Positions 1 through 11,900 of a stretch of DNA of 64,000 bases are shown piece after piece. The stretch comes from Orbilia blumenaviensis. Its lineage: Eukaryota; Ascomycota; Orbiliomycetes; Orbiliales; Orbiliaceae. The stretch is from NCBI GenBank assembly GCA_036872755.1, contig JAVHNS010000009.1, forward strand, positions 1,488,001 to 1,552,000. Direction: 5' to 3'. The notes below the pieces were generated by a model. That model had not been told where the DNA came from, did no database searches, and saw nothing but the letters and a program-made list of their open reading frames with translations. The translations under genes were made by a program, and so were the position numbers. The first letter of the stretch is position 1. Each line of letters opens with the position of its first letter.

Positions 1-1151
1 CCGCATATACCTATCAGTCGAAGGGCCACCGTGCCTGGACGGATGTGATGAAATAGTCGCCCTGGTCAACCAGGCCAAAGGCCAGCCTCGGTCCCGCCAA
101 AGACTATTATCGCCTGCGCCTTCAAGATCTCGCAACTCAAAATATATAAGGTGGTGTAGATAGTTTCGCGGCTCCATGCAACGACATCGAAATCACCCTA
201 AGTAGTCGCGCCGACCGAAGTTAACTCAAGCATCGTTATGCTATTTGGTGTCGCGACCGCGTGAGGGCCTGTAGCATCGACCTGTATCCGAGGCCCATGA
301 TCACATCAGGTGCTAAATCGGCTAAGTGCCCCAAAGTTGGCTTTGGCAAGTTTCTGATGCGGCATCTGTGGAAATTACTTGTTGGTGAATCCATTGAGAC
401 ATTGCTCATGCAAGACTTTCTGCTCCACAATCTACACCGTTTTCCTGATCACGAACTGAATCAATATCTCAAGGTTATCCGAATCGGCCCAACTTCTAGA
501 CTTCGCCGCTGCGCCGATAACTGAACCTTCCTCCCATAAACTAATCGATTACCTCACGGTTCGAGCTAACTAGGGTACTGCTGGGATCATCTTTCTATAG
601 ATGACTTGCAGCTTCCCATATCTACTGCAAAGATATCGAATTGCCAAAACCGGATGGTGCATTGTGGCGTTGTCTTGTTGTACTATGTTGTAGCAACGCG
701 CGCTCGCATAACAGACGTTAATTGTGATGCAGGGACATGGGTCCCATTCCTTAAATTCCCATGACCATATCGTGGGTAAGAGCTTCCAAGACTTGGTCGT
801 TCCCGATGAACGCTGAAAACAGATGGTAGATTTCAGTGTAACTTCAGAATCCTCTGTTAGTATACTAGGGTAAAATTTAGAAGGGTTGTATGAGCACGAA
901 GGAGGGGTATTGGTTTTGTAGATATAAACATACCGGATCGTCGCATCTTAAGTTTTAACTGTTAAGAACAGCTTCTAGCAATCTATCCTAGGATAAAAGC
1001 AAGGGGTTCAAGTGTGCCGGACTATAAAGCATTTCAAATATCGAAACCAGGCTTCTTGCGAGATTATTACAGTACTGCCTCCGTATAACGTTCAAATACC
1101 CCAGGTCATTCCGCCCACTCACCATTGACAATCTACAACGCTTTGCGCAAA
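1..1151. other. No supported gene
   Basis: This stretch carries only short open frames on both strands, with no recognisable domain, splice pattern or tRNA fold. The minus strand has a few broken open segments but I could not match them to a family. Confidence 0.5.
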
Positions 1152-1890
1152 ATGAAGTATTCAATTGTTCTCGCTGCTCTTACAGCTGCCGTCAGCTCTC
1201 TCCCAACTCCCCAACTCCCCCCACTTATTAACGCCGGACCATTCTCCCTCCAGCTAGTCGCCCCAGGTACTGAGTGAGTATTTCGCGATTGTTTGGAAGA
1301 CTGTTCTGGACTTTGACTGACTTAAAATTTTCAGACTCGATGGAAAATTTCTCACTCTTCGCCCAACGCCTGCGAACCCTGAAAACGGCAAAGTCCTGGC
1401 CATAACTGCCACCTCGCAGGACCCTAACCCGCACTTCGACCTAACCTATAATGACCCAAATATCGACCCCAGATTTCCTCCCGCCGGCAGGTTAATCTAC
1501 ACACCTGGCGCTGCACCGGAGGAATGCAAGTTCTTCCTTTGCCCAAAGGGCCCTGTTTCTGCTGGTTACGACGAAGCCTTTGGACCTCGAGAATATGTTA
1601 GAAATAACATGAAGGCTCTATTTTTCCCACCATCGCCATCAACTGCTGCGCCTAGCGCCCCGGAACCACCAGTCGAGGGAGGCGAGACCTCTAATGGAGA
1701 ACCATTGAAGACTTGGAGCGACTTCCAGCTCGATTTCTTGGGATACTTAACTCTGAATGGCGTAAGCAACTGGTGGGCTTGCCCAACCAAATACCCACAG
1801 GGACAAGACAATATCTACACTAGTGTCTGGTGGGCTGATGGAAGTGTCAGTGATGAAAAGTGCACGAGCGTCAGGGTTAAGAGGGTCTAG
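1152..1890 (+). CDS. Small secreted protein, one intron
   Basis: Two exons, 1152-1273 and 1335-1890, are joined across a 61-nt intron with a GTGAGT donor and a TTTTCAG acceptor. The phase matches exactly and gives a 225-residue protein. The start MKYSIVLAALTAAVSS is a clear secretion signal, followed by a proline-rich mature start (LPTPQLPPL). The mature part has few cysteines. Its C-terminal block (residues about 180-225) has tryptophans and cysteines in a W-W-A-C ... V-W-W-A-D-G ... C-T-S-V layout. That layout reminds me of fungal PhiA-like cell-wall or surface proteins, but this is a resemblance by eye only. The exact function is unknown. The signal peptide and clean splice make the gene model itself solid. 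Confidence 0.8.
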
Positions 1891-2448
1891 ACTTCATCAG
1901 ATTTTTCTCTGTACCTGTGCAGGTACTTCACGAATTCCCTTCCTTAGCTACTTAGTCTAGTTTCGCTTCTTTGTACATAATTTACTATATATCCTTGCTA
2001 CAACCCTGGCGTATCTGTTGCCTAATGATATTTGTCCCAGAACAAGCTAGCTAAACCTCCTCAGCTCGAGATTCACAAACCTGAAACTCCATAGAATAGT
2101 TTAGTTTAAAAAAACAAAAAAAAACATCAAGGCCGATAATTAGCCTGTTATACACGGAATGCTAGAGCACGTGGTCGGTAATCATTTCTAAAAATATATG
2201 AATATGTTCAAGTTAGTTGGGATGGATTGCCATTCCATGTGGCGATTACAGTAGCGAGACGTCATTACATGCCTCGTTTCTGCAGAATTGTGGGCTAGTT
2301 CAAATTCGTTAGAGCGCATATTTTGCGGCATGTTGGCTGGTGACACAATGCAAAATGGGATTTGGTCAACCAAAGCCAAAGTCAGATTTGTGAGTTGACT
2401 GAGATTTTAAAATAGCCAATTTGGTATCGACTAAGCCATCTTCACTCA
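1891..2448. other. Intergenic, nothing recognised
   Basis: AT-rich spacer between the secreted-protein gene and the tRNA. It has A-runs near 2107-2124 and no credible reading frame. Confidence 0.5.
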
Positions 2449-2550
2449 TCCGATATGGTGTAGTGGTTAACATCGTCCGCTTTCAACAAGGAATTTCACC
2501 ATTCCTTGAGATGCCCCGGACAGCCCCGGGTTCGATTCCCGGTATCGGAA
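2449..2550 (+). tRNA. tRNA-Glu (anticodon TTC), with intron
   Basis: The acceptor stem TCCGATA pairs with TATCGGA, and the discriminator is A at 2550. The anticodon stem GTCCG (2475-2479) pairs with CGGAC (2517-2521). The T arm is CCGGG-TTCGATT-CCCGG. The anticodon TTC lies at 2482-2484. A 30-nt intron (2486-2515) sits one base 3' of the anticodon, the canonical nuclear tRNA intron position, leaving a 72-nt mature tRNA. Confidence 0.95.
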
Positions 2551-3773
2551 ATAGTCTTTCCAATATGATGAGCCTTTCTTTTTGCTTCCCGAACGTTTTG
2601 GGCCTCGAAAATGCGGAGCTCCCGGCGTTTTAGGAAAACCTTTTTAGAGTTGGAAAATATGTGTTGCCAGGGCTGGCAAGCTGGTGGGTTTTGGCTGGCA
2701 TAAAGGCACAGCTAGCCTGCCACCATGAACATGGTAGTTAGATGGCAATTTCACATGGGAATAAACCCAGCATCAATTCATGGTCAATCTGACACTTCGC
2801 AATGGCTATATTTTCGTATTGATGGATATACACATATACGTATGTTGTTAAAATGTTACGTATTACGTATAGCCTTGAGGTCAAACGGGTATATAGATAG
2901 TCTCGAAAGTTTTTTTTTTTTTTTTCTTTCTAAAACGACGTTCTAAAAATTAGGAAATATTAGTCTCAGTCCCAGACGCCGTTGACCACGGAAAATAGTA
3001 TATTAACAAGTGGTCCTGATATCTGCTGATCCGGGCGACACGTGCCGTGATTACGCCGGCTGGACAGGCAGCTGCGGCCGAAACTCCCATAGTGTCGTCT
3101 TCTCGGGAACTAGGCTCGTCGAGAGCCGCATAGTTGTAAACTAACATAGCATAGGGGCTGATACCTTGGCGACGGAAAATGAAAGTTGAGGGATCATTGC
3201 GACCTTCGGTATTCTAGAGACCGACTTGTCTGATCTGGGTTTCAAAAGATTCATCCTCACGGTCAGAAGTAAAGCCTCTAGGGACATTTCTGAAGGATAT
3301 TTTCACGATTAACAATGTTGATTGTATAGATATGACTACTTTTCAAGCAAGGTTGCTGGCATGTTTGGTCTAGCGAGACTATGGTCTAGTATTTTTAAGT
3401 GACTGTCTCATAGGCAGGGATCCCTTGTATCTATATTGTGCCTTAGGTAATGGGGAAGAATTATATATATAGTACGTCGCACATATCAGGTATTTGAACA
3501 TGTATATAAAACGATAAAGTATAGCATTATGCACCCCATCACTACAGAAGAATTATATAATGCGTACCAGAAAACTCGATATCAAACTTGTGGTACACTC
3601 GATATAATAATACGTTTTGAAAATCCCAAGAGCTTCTGATATCAGCGTGGCTAAGTTGCTGCCTCGGGCCCGGAACCCCATACGGTACCTCGATTTTGAA
3701 CTTTTGGAGTTATGGAAATAACTAGTTAAACGGATTTTAGAGATACACGCGAACCTCAAAAAAAAAAAAAAAC
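2551..3773. other. Gene-free stretch with a possible repeat end
   Basis: No credible gene was seen. It holds a T14 run near 2908 and, at about 2960-2978, the motif ttagtctcagtcccagacg. This is almost the same as a motif near 50413 and as the arms of the inverted repeat at 18718-18816, so it may be one end of a decayed short transposon. Confidence 0.4.
2576..2586 (+). terminator. Pol III terminator of tRNA-Glu
   Basis: A T-rich run (TTTCTTTTTG) about 26 nt after the tRNA is the first run of five or more T on the sense strand, so it probably ends transcription by RNA polymerase III. Confidence 0.5.
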
Positions 3774-5003
3774 TTAAGATGCAGTAGCTTGTAATACCCG
3801 TCGTCCTTCATTTTCTTTGTTATCCAGATATCCACCGCTTATGCTATCTCGTTTGGCTTTAGGGGGTTTCCCGAGGCTCCCCAACCCCGGGCCCCTGCAA
3901 CCCACAAGCCATTGGTAATCTTGTCGCCTCGACGGGCCTGCCCCAAACCAGTTTTCGAAAGGACGACGTTCTCGAGGGCGTGGGTGCACTGGTTGTGGTC
4001 CACCGGGATAATAGACCCGATTCCCGCAGATATTCCCCACTGGCTCCGGATTTTGGTTCCCCCAACCATCCCTCCGCCATGCGAGAGAAAGGCCATCCAA
4101 AGTCGCGTATCGGTGATTGGGAAACCTTCGTTGAATCCACCTTGGGATACTATCCAACCCTCTATATATCTCGAAAAGTTGCTCTCTATTCTCTGGTAAA
4201 TGCAAATCGCTTGTCATGATGAAGTCTTGCATTTCGACATCACAGTAGCAGCCCAGCCAGTTCCCACAGCGACCTGCGTCATCGGAACTCCAAAAGGCGG
4301 ATGGGTTGGTTCTACACTGACCTGGAGGGAAAAGCCGCAAGATACCGGTTTGAGGGTCGCAGTTTGCACAGGCGATACAAGCACGTGTCAACAGTCTAAA
4401 ATATTCGCTAACTCGCTCGTAGTTTTCAGGCCTATTTACATACGGCCGACTTCTAGGTACCGAGGGAAACCTAGAGTATGAATTCGGGTCCTGGCTCATC
4501 CCAGCACCGTCACCAACGGCATCTCCGAGTAGTTGCGGGATATCTCTAGGACATATTATGTTGAATGTGTAAAAGGTCGAGGATGGCAGGTCTCGGTTTT
4601 CTTTGATGTCTGGATTTGACGGCCTCCCAAATAAGTTTGTGGCCGCTTCGGTCTTCGCGCTTTGTAGGACCTCGCTTTTAGGGGTTGATATAGATATCGG
4701 TGGGACGATCGTTGTTTTCGGCTTAGTCTTCAAGGCCGTTAATGTTGACCCCACGTTTGTAACTCCTGATGCTCTGTTCCCTGACGCTAATATTACAGTG
4801 TCTTTAGGTTGGCCCGTACTGCTACTAGTGCTGTATGGAGTTTCCGTAGTCTGCGAAACTCTGGCTACGTGGTCAAGGGTCTCGGCCATTGTGTATGGGC
4901 TGAATACTTTTGATTCCGCGCGCGCGGGGCTAAGGACAGCAGGGTAAGCCCTCGAACTTAAGTGAAGCCAGAGGAGGAGTTGGCACGCCCGAACCCTCCA
5001 CAT
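3774..5003 (-). CDS. Hypothetical secreted protein, cysteine cluster
   Basis: A single open frame of 409 residues. The N-terminus (MWRVRACQLLLWLHLSSRAYPA) has a basic start and a hydrophobic core compatible with a secretion signal. Residues about 40-135 are Ser/Thr/Pro-rich and low in structure. A compact cysteine cluster lies at residues about 209-254 (C209, C212, C215, C230, C246, C252, C254), with further cysteines near 326 and 384. The C-terminal third is rich in Gly, Pro and Arg, including a Y-Y-P-G-G-P segment. I do not recognise the family. Length and clean coding favour a real gene. A Met at residue 39 could be an alternative start, which would lose the signal peptide. The smaller open frames on the opposite strand here are mirrors of this gene. 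Confidence 0.7.
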   Translation of the reverse strand: MWRVRACQLLLWLHLSSRAYPAVLSPARAESKVFSPYTMAETLDHVARVSQTTETPYSTSSSTGQPKDTVILASGNRASGVTNVGSTLTALKTKPKTTIVPPISISTPKSEVLQSAKTEAATNLFGRPSNPDIKENRDLPSSTFYTFNIICPRDIPQLLGDAVGDGAGMSQDPNSYSRFPSVPRSRPYVNRPENYERVSEYFRLLTRACIACANCDPQTGILRLFPPGQCRTNPSAFWSSDDAGRCGNWLGCYCDVEMQDFIMTSDLHLPENREQLFEIYRGLDSIPRWIQRRFPNHRYATLDGLSLAWRRDGWGNQNPEPVGNICGNRVYYPGGPQPVHPRPRERRPFENWFGAGPSRRQDYQWLVGCRGPGLGSLGKPPKAKRDSISGGYLDNKENEGRRVLQATAS

Positions 5004-7639
5004 TTAGTACTAATTTTATCCTTGCTTTTAGAGAGTTTAAACTACAATTAAAGATAGACAGTAATATTATTTGAACAGTGTTTGATATATTGCAAAATTA
5101 AGTTGCTGTGGCATTAATATATGTGTGGGTAGGCTAACTGAGGTTGAGGTCTCGAGATAAGAGCACGTACTAGTAGTTTTAAGGCTAGGGGCTCGCTCGT
5201 AATTATATACCTCAGAACATTTCGATAGTCAGTGCCAATCTAGAATCCGGTTCACAATATTGATATGGCCACAATCGGTGCAAATTTGGATTTGATCCAT
5301 GCGAACGTTTATGTTGGATATTTGAACATGTGTTGTGTTGGTGCGCGCCTCCAGATAGTTGAATGCAAGTTGATGTAGATGTTTGGTGTAGATGTTTGAA
5401 ATTACTCTTGGAATCTACTTGTATGTTTTGGTCAAAGCTATGCTTGATTAGTGAGACGTCGGCTTAAGAAGTGGTCCGGCTGGAGCTATCTTGTGAACTA
5501 AACTCTCGTGGGTTATTCGTATCTTATGCAGTTCAAATATATAACTTCATTTAACATCAAGTTTTAGTCTCTATCTCCGTGATTTAACATACCCTTCTCG
5601 CACACACGCGCGGATATTAAAATATGAATACATCAGAGTTGGAAAGGTTTTACGAAACCTTACTATACCTTCAGACGGATAACAGATATTCGGATCCGCG
5701 GATATATCAATCTTTAAAAGCTGAATGATGTTATATTATGCTTAAATTTGCTGAAGTCAAGATTTTAGTGTCAAACCACATGTAGAGCTGCCACAGCCTA
5801 ATTACTCGATGGTTGTTTATAATTGCCTCCAGTCAACGAGACCACCTCTAGTGTGTAATACACATTCATATATGTGAGTATGTCCGTATATGTGTGTCCA
5901 GTCTAGGCTCGGCCCCAGATCAATTCCACTATCAACGAAGCCAAATGGCCAAGCACGTGCCTGGACTTCCGCTTTAGCCCACACACCACTCCGATAGGAT
6001 TATCCAATGTAGTTTCGCCCGTATTCAGCATCTTACTCTCCCTGTCAATGATATAAAGGCCATCGTGAACAATACCGTATTGTCTGGTACGAACGGGACC
6101 AAGGCCACCCCAGTACGTAGAATATCGATATGAAATTCGACTATTCACACCCCAAGTACACAAGTATGGTTTTGGTCAGATACCAAAGCTTACCATCTCA
6201 TAGTACTTCTACGCCGATACATCGGGTTCTTAAGACCGCGAATATGGTCTCTCCTTCTTGGCCTCTCACCGTATACCTAAAAATATCCGTGCCTGCGAGT
6301 GTACATACCGGAATTACGTTCTAGGTACCAAAAAAATCAATTGTAGCATGGTAGCGTTGTGCAATCATGGAATACGTACGTTTGTCTCACTCTTAAATCC
6401 GGATCCCACATGATTACCATAATCAAGTTTGACGCTAGACTATTGTTAAATTTTCAAACGCTAAATCGATAGTACAATAGCCCGTAGATTTGTTGGGCCA
6501 CAGATCTAGACGTTGTGTGTTTAGGCATCGAAGCTCCCTTGGCTCATCAAGAGAAAGTGAATTGATTAATGGCCGAGGATCTTGAAACATGTTAACAACT
6601 AGCGTTGACAAAAACATTGCTTGCTAACCGTAAAAGGTTTTAAAAATTGAAACACAATGACAAAATTTTTTTTTTAAAAAAATAAAAAAAATCATAGAAT
6701 TAGGAGCGTTCATACAACCAAAGGGTTAACTAGTGAAACTGAAGATGTGACTTAGCACCTAGCAATATAGTCTTATAACATAACATTTACAACCCGGCGC
6801 CAGCCAGCGTAACGAGACGCTACTGCATTAAAAATGCGATACACGATAATGACCAATTGACCAATCCCGACCCACAATTACCGAAGCATAACTAATTAAC
6901 CACCACTATGGCCGACCAGACCCTGGCACTCTTCGAATCGTGAAACGCATGGAAAGCCTAGAAGTTGGCCAACAGAGTTCTGTCCGGTTAATACTCTTCG
7001 GCTCCGGTAGTCAAACTGAAGCTGTGAGAAAGCTCAAAGCAGACACTTAGAGACTCGAACGTAGGGATATAGGGACCGAAGTGCTTCGTTGTCGTATTGA
7101 ATTTGTTCTTATAACTTGTGACCTTTATATCGTCCGAAAGTACTGTGTATATACTATTCAAAGATCTTTAAATTCCAAAAGAAACAGTGTAACCCTATCT
7201 GAGGATTGGAGTTGGTGTCACGGATACTACCGGAGGTATATATTTGTCATCGTGCACATGGCCAAACGGTATCCTGACTGTAGCAGTCACCACATAAACG
7301 TGCTACTTCTACTAGTAAAAGAACTGGTTGAAACATGTAACTTTCGTGGGAGGGGCCTCTCATGCGGGGGTTGGCACCAGCCCCTCGGGTTCTTGACATA
7401 AAACCAACAATCGCACCGATACATATACTCATGGACAAATAAAATATCAAAGCACCGGATCCAGAGCTTCACTTCATATTATAGGTGAGAAGAAGCCTTC
7501 AATTATATTAGCTGATATATATATATATATAGATATATAGACTTCGCTGCTATTAGATTATCATTATCCAGTAGAGCTATGCTCAATTTTTGCCCAGGAA
7601 CCTTTGCTAAATCCATTCCAGTTTGGTTCCACCTCAATC
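5004..7639. other. Long gene-poor stretch
   Basis: AT-rich and without a convincing gene. A short minus-strand frame near 5903-6163, possibly with a 53-nt intron upstream, is coding-like but has no recognisable start or domain. A TA dinucleotide tract lies at about 7511-7540. Confidence 0.4.
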
Positions 7640-8902
7640 TCATAGCCACCCCGCGAACTTAAACCTTTTACAGTTTAGCCCGTTACTAACGATTCCTTCT
7701 TTTATATCTCTTTCTTGACCGAGCGTATATTTACGCTGGCGGCATTGATCTGGGGCATCTGAGGCTGCGATGATAAGTTCGCATTTAGTCATGACCTCAG
7801 GGCAAGGTTCCGGCCCAATTGGGGGTTCAAGGCACTTTTGTTCCCCCCACCAAGTTAAGGCGCGCCAGAGGCTGCCGACGCATACGCCCCCTTGATTGTA
7901 GGTGTGACAGGCTGCGCAGCAATCATGGGAAGTTCCATTACCCCAGATTACGTGAACAGTTTCGCCTTCATCAGGGCCGGCATCCATTAAAACCCACTCT
8001 TGACGTACCCTGGGTCCCGGAGTCTTATTTCTAGGGCCACAGGATTCGTAATATGTCGGAGCGGGAAGATCTGATGATACCGTGGTTAAATAAGTTGTAG
8101 TGTCGGTATAAGCAGTACGGGTACTCGTGAAAAAAATTCCGCTAGCGAATGCGACCTTGTATTTGCTGGTTGTAACTGACGCAATCTTCGTTGTCGTTTT
8201 AGTAACGGTTAGTAAGGGCTTGAGGACTGTCTTTGTTGAGACCACCACTGTCTTTGTGGTGGTAGCCGCTGCCTTCTTGGTCGTCTTGCAGAGATCACTC
8301 GTGCCGGTCTTTGTAAGGATTGTCTTGATACAAGTCACTGCTGCGACATATTTTTTCTTTGGAGCTGGTTCGGGCTCCGGTTCGGCACTGCGACGTTTGC
8401 CTGCCCACCATGGACCGTCGTCCGGTGGGGAAACGTCCCAGCTATTGTCGGTATCATCGGCTACGCCCACAAAGCCTGAGGGGGCAGGAACAGTGACGGA
8501 AGGGGTAGTAACTGTGAAAGTTGAAGTCGGCACGGTAACGGTTTTAGTAGTAATGGTAGTTGTATCATGGACTGTACGGGTATGGGTGGTCGTCCCAATC
8601 CATTTCGTAATCAAGGTAGTGGTGCTCAAAGTCTGCCAAACAGTGGAATACTTTTGCGACGTAACGGTTTTTACGACCTTAATGGTACGCGTGGACTTCG
8701 GTGGGATTATCGTTTTCCAGCGCGTCACCGTATAAGGGGTGCGTTTATGGATAGTTCTCGTAACCTTATATACTTTCTTCGGAGCAACATCGCAGTAACT
8801 GGTGGCGCATGTTTGGCTTGTAATAACGGTGCGGGCGGTAACGAATGACGTGAATGCGACCAAGATCACCACCAAAAGGTTGAAACGAGAGGATCCAACC
8901 AT
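7640..8902 (-). CDS. Secreted Thr-rich protein with PAN/apple-like C-terminus
   Basis: A single-exon frame of 420 residues. Residues 1-23 are a strong signal peptide. Residues about 40-140 and 186-275 are Thr/Val/Lys-rich with many T-V-T and T-T-T motifs, a composition typical of O-glycosylated fungal wall or surface proteins. Between them is a dibasic K-R-R (169-171) followed by an E-P-E-P-E-P linker, a plausible Kex2 cleavage site. The C-terminal part (about 288-387) is cysteine-rich. It carries a D-C-C-A-A-C-H-T-Y ... G-G-V-C-V-G-S-L-W segment like fungal PAN/apple-type domains, which in known proteins bind protein or carbohydrate. There is no GPI-type hydrophobic tail. The likely place is the wall or extracellular space. 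The exact role is unknown. Confidence 0.75.
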   Translation of the reverse strand: MVGSSRFNLLVVILVAFTSFVTARTVITSQTCATSYCDVAPKKVYKVTRTIHKRTPYTVTRWKTIIPPKSTRTIKVVKTVTSQKYSTVWQTLSTTTLITKWIGTTTHTRTVHDTTTITTKTVTVPTSTFTVTTPSVTVPAPSGFVGVADDTDNSWDVSPPDDGPWWAGKRRSAEPEPEPAPKKKYVAAVTCIKTILTKTGTSDLCKTTKKAAATTTKTVVVSTKTVLKPLLTVTKTTTKIASVTTSKYKVAFASGIFFTSTRTAYTDTTTYLTTVSSDLPAPTYYESCGPRNKTPGPRVRQEWVLMDAGPDEGETVHVIWGNGTSHDCCAACHTYNQGGVCVGSLWRALTWWGEQKCLEPPIGPEPCPEVMTKCELIIAASDAPDQCRQRKYTLGQERDIKEGIVSNGLNCKRFKFAGWL

Positions 8903-11900
8903 GGTTTGAATTAGACGTCCAGGTATTGCAGGGGCTGGTTGGGCACCCGTTTGAAGTTTTTCTATTCAGTGCGATTTAATCCGAATCGCGAGGTAGCGAA
9001 CGTTAACGTTGAGGGGAACGAATCCGACAAATCCAAACAGCGTGCCTCGACGTCGCGTCTGTTGCCCATCTTTTAAATGGGATTCGAATTTCACAGTCAT
9101 CAGGCAAAATGTAACCTCAGCGAAAGCATCTCATGACCTCTGGTCAATATATTATTAAAATTAAACACCTGGAGCGGCATAACATTAGTCAGTGAAAACG
9201 CCAACTCGCTGCTCGGCATCAGCCCCGGAATTCTAGACATTGTGACTCGCCAATCGCGATCAAGCGTTGCCGAAAGAAGGGTAGCGGCCCTGCAGCTTCG
9301 TCTAATTTCAGCGGATTTAGCTAATAAAGTCCACTTCGATTGTTAAAGGGATCGTTACACCAATTAATACTTTCCACAACAAAAAGGCATAAGATCCGCA
9401 TGGTCTCGCGCTGGGCTCTAACTTGCAATTGTCAATTCCCTTTCGATGAGTACCTAGTTAGTGTCAATACTTTGTGGTGCACAAAACACGCTAAAAGGGC
9501 TTGGCACACTATATTTCTCCCCTCCCCTCTTTTTAAGATGGTGCAGACCGGCCATATGTGTAACCTTTAATATTTTCTCATTATTGCGATCCCCATTGGA
9601 TCCTGAGAACGACGCAAAGAGGAGTTTAACAACATCCCGAAATCCGAAATATGACGCTACTATGAGCGTAGTCATGCTGTAAGGATATATTCATCCGTGG
9701 TTTTCCAATACACGCCGAACCAATCTTTGAATCGTGTTGATTCTATATTACAAAACTCCAGAACATCTAAGGCACCTTTTCTACCCAGTTGAACTTGCCC
9801 CTTTTCAAAATGTGTGGTCCAATATTTGCGGAATATGCCAAAAATCGTATGGTTGGAGAAGCTCAGTGTTGTATTCCATGGGTTCGACCGGTTTGTAACA
9901 TATTCCACCCAGTCTCGAAATCAGAAAAGAAGAGATGTTGGGCACGGGTGTTGAACAAGATTTGGTGGTAATCTGACATCTGAAGCGATTATCTCCATTC
10001 AATCGGCTTTGGCCGCAAAAAGTTTCGGCAGAGCCCCCCAAAAGCTCTTTGGTGGTGTCCTGAGTTCTGTAATCGAGACCTACTACTCGAATGTGTCGAA
10101 GGCTTGATGGATATCTGTCGCAATCTATAATTTAGGTAAGTAACTTGGGTATTAGTGATTTTTAAAGAGTAGTCTCGCTATCTCACAAAATTCTTAACGG
10201 GTGACTTCAGAACCGCCCTACTGGGGATTCAGAGAGCCTTAGCGTGACACTCTCGAGTGAATTTATCGATAAGACATGCTGTCGGTCTGGGGATCGATCG
10301 ATGCGAAAGGCGAATCTCGTACTAGTCATGAAGAGATGTTCCAAGTCTCCATACAACTAATAGTACATCGGAAACCGAAAGCGTAGGTTATAGCAATCGG
10401 TAGGAGGATCGGTATCCAGGATGGTAAGAAGTGTCTGATTGCCAGTGCATACCTTTCCCACGTCATTGTGAAGGCTGGGAAGTGACGTAAGGTGAACCGG
10501 TTCTAAAGCGTTCGACGTAGTTCCCCTGATCGTGGGAAGAGCGCAAAATTACGGAACCATGCGCGTGCATTTAGTAGGGTCTAATTAATCCTGCATAGTA
10601 TCTTTCGGTCCCCAGTGACGGGAGCTTGGCTTAGCCGGCCTTACGTTAGATCGCGTTGCAAGCTACGTTGATATCGATAGCGCAAAATTTACTTGAAAAA
10701 TAGAATAACTTTATTCTAGTTGTAGTAAGTATCCGGATAATATTGAAAGAGGGTTTGCATGGTTTGCCTAAAGTGGTAGGGCATTCTACGAGTCTATTGT
10801 TCATATATCCAGTGCACATTTGGTTTTTATGGAGCGCATGCAGAGGGGCAGTACGATACCTCCGACTTGATCAAGTACTTGTGCACCCAAAATGGAACAT
10901 ATCACGGAACTTGAGGTATTTGAAAGTAAGCTAAAATACCTCGGTAGGAGTTCGTTGCATCTTTTTAGTTAAGTTTAATACCTGGATTTGCCGGTTCGTA
11001 TCATCGTGTGAGGAGGCCGTAAGATGTATGGTAACGCTAAAAGGGTTTAAATGAAAACCAATGACAGCTCCTTCTAAGTTGTCGATACCGTGTTAGTGAA
11101 GATAAGATTTAGGTACCTAGGTACTAGGTATACCGTTTACCGAGATGTCCTTGGCCCCCCCTGAAAGGCTGATAATGTCCCAGATACATAATTGTCTAGT
11201 TAAGTGACACGAGGGGAAAGGGTGTAGTTGATCGCTCACGCTGATTCGCAACAATTCCTGGGGCAAACGGATTGAGAGTTAACCAAGAGACACGGAATCA
11301 AACCGCCCGACTGGAGTGCCCTCTCTTGAATGCACCTGCGATTGGGCTGGCTCTGATTTTCCTAAGAAGAGTCGTATGCAAGAACACGATGTTCCCAACA
11401 ATTAAAAAAGGTTTAAACGAGTCTAATAAGGACCTGTGTTATGTAGATATCCTGTTCGCATGGCCAAGAGCTCCGTTCTTTTTCTAAAACCAACGATATT
11501 CGCCAAGTCGCATCGAAATGGAATTGGAAATACGATGCCACAAGTATAAGTTAGTAGCTAGAGAGCTCTAATGAAAAAAAGAGCAAAAATACGATCGTCG
11601 TCAATTATGGTTCTCGCTCACACATCGGCTAGCTACGTAAGCTCCAAGGCACTCGAGAGCTAGGCTCGAGTCGAAGACAACTATATTCTCACCGAGAGTG
11701 ATTTCAGGGAAGAGCTTGTTTATACGCGATCACCGCCTTCTAAACTTAAGGTTAGTAAATGGGAAATCAGCCTAACAACTCCGCAATTAGCTCTGCTACT
11801 CATGTTGTGGTCTCTACAACAGAAGAATCTGCTACTTAAGAGACGTCACAATCACTCACCATTTCAAGTAATTTTATGACTGAAGCGTCAAAATCAGAGC

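Noticed and set aside
4603..4947. Plus-strand frame with hydrophobic text
   Set aside because: Antisense of the 409-residue secreted protein on the minus strand.
5903..6163. Minus-strand frame of 86 codons, possibly with an upstream 53-nt intron
   Set aside because: Coding-like composition, but no recognisable domain, no firm start and an uncertain exon; not enough to call a gene.
8127..8735. 202-codon plus-strand frame rich in Val
   Set aside because: Mirror of the Thr-rich codons of the secreted protein on the minus strand.
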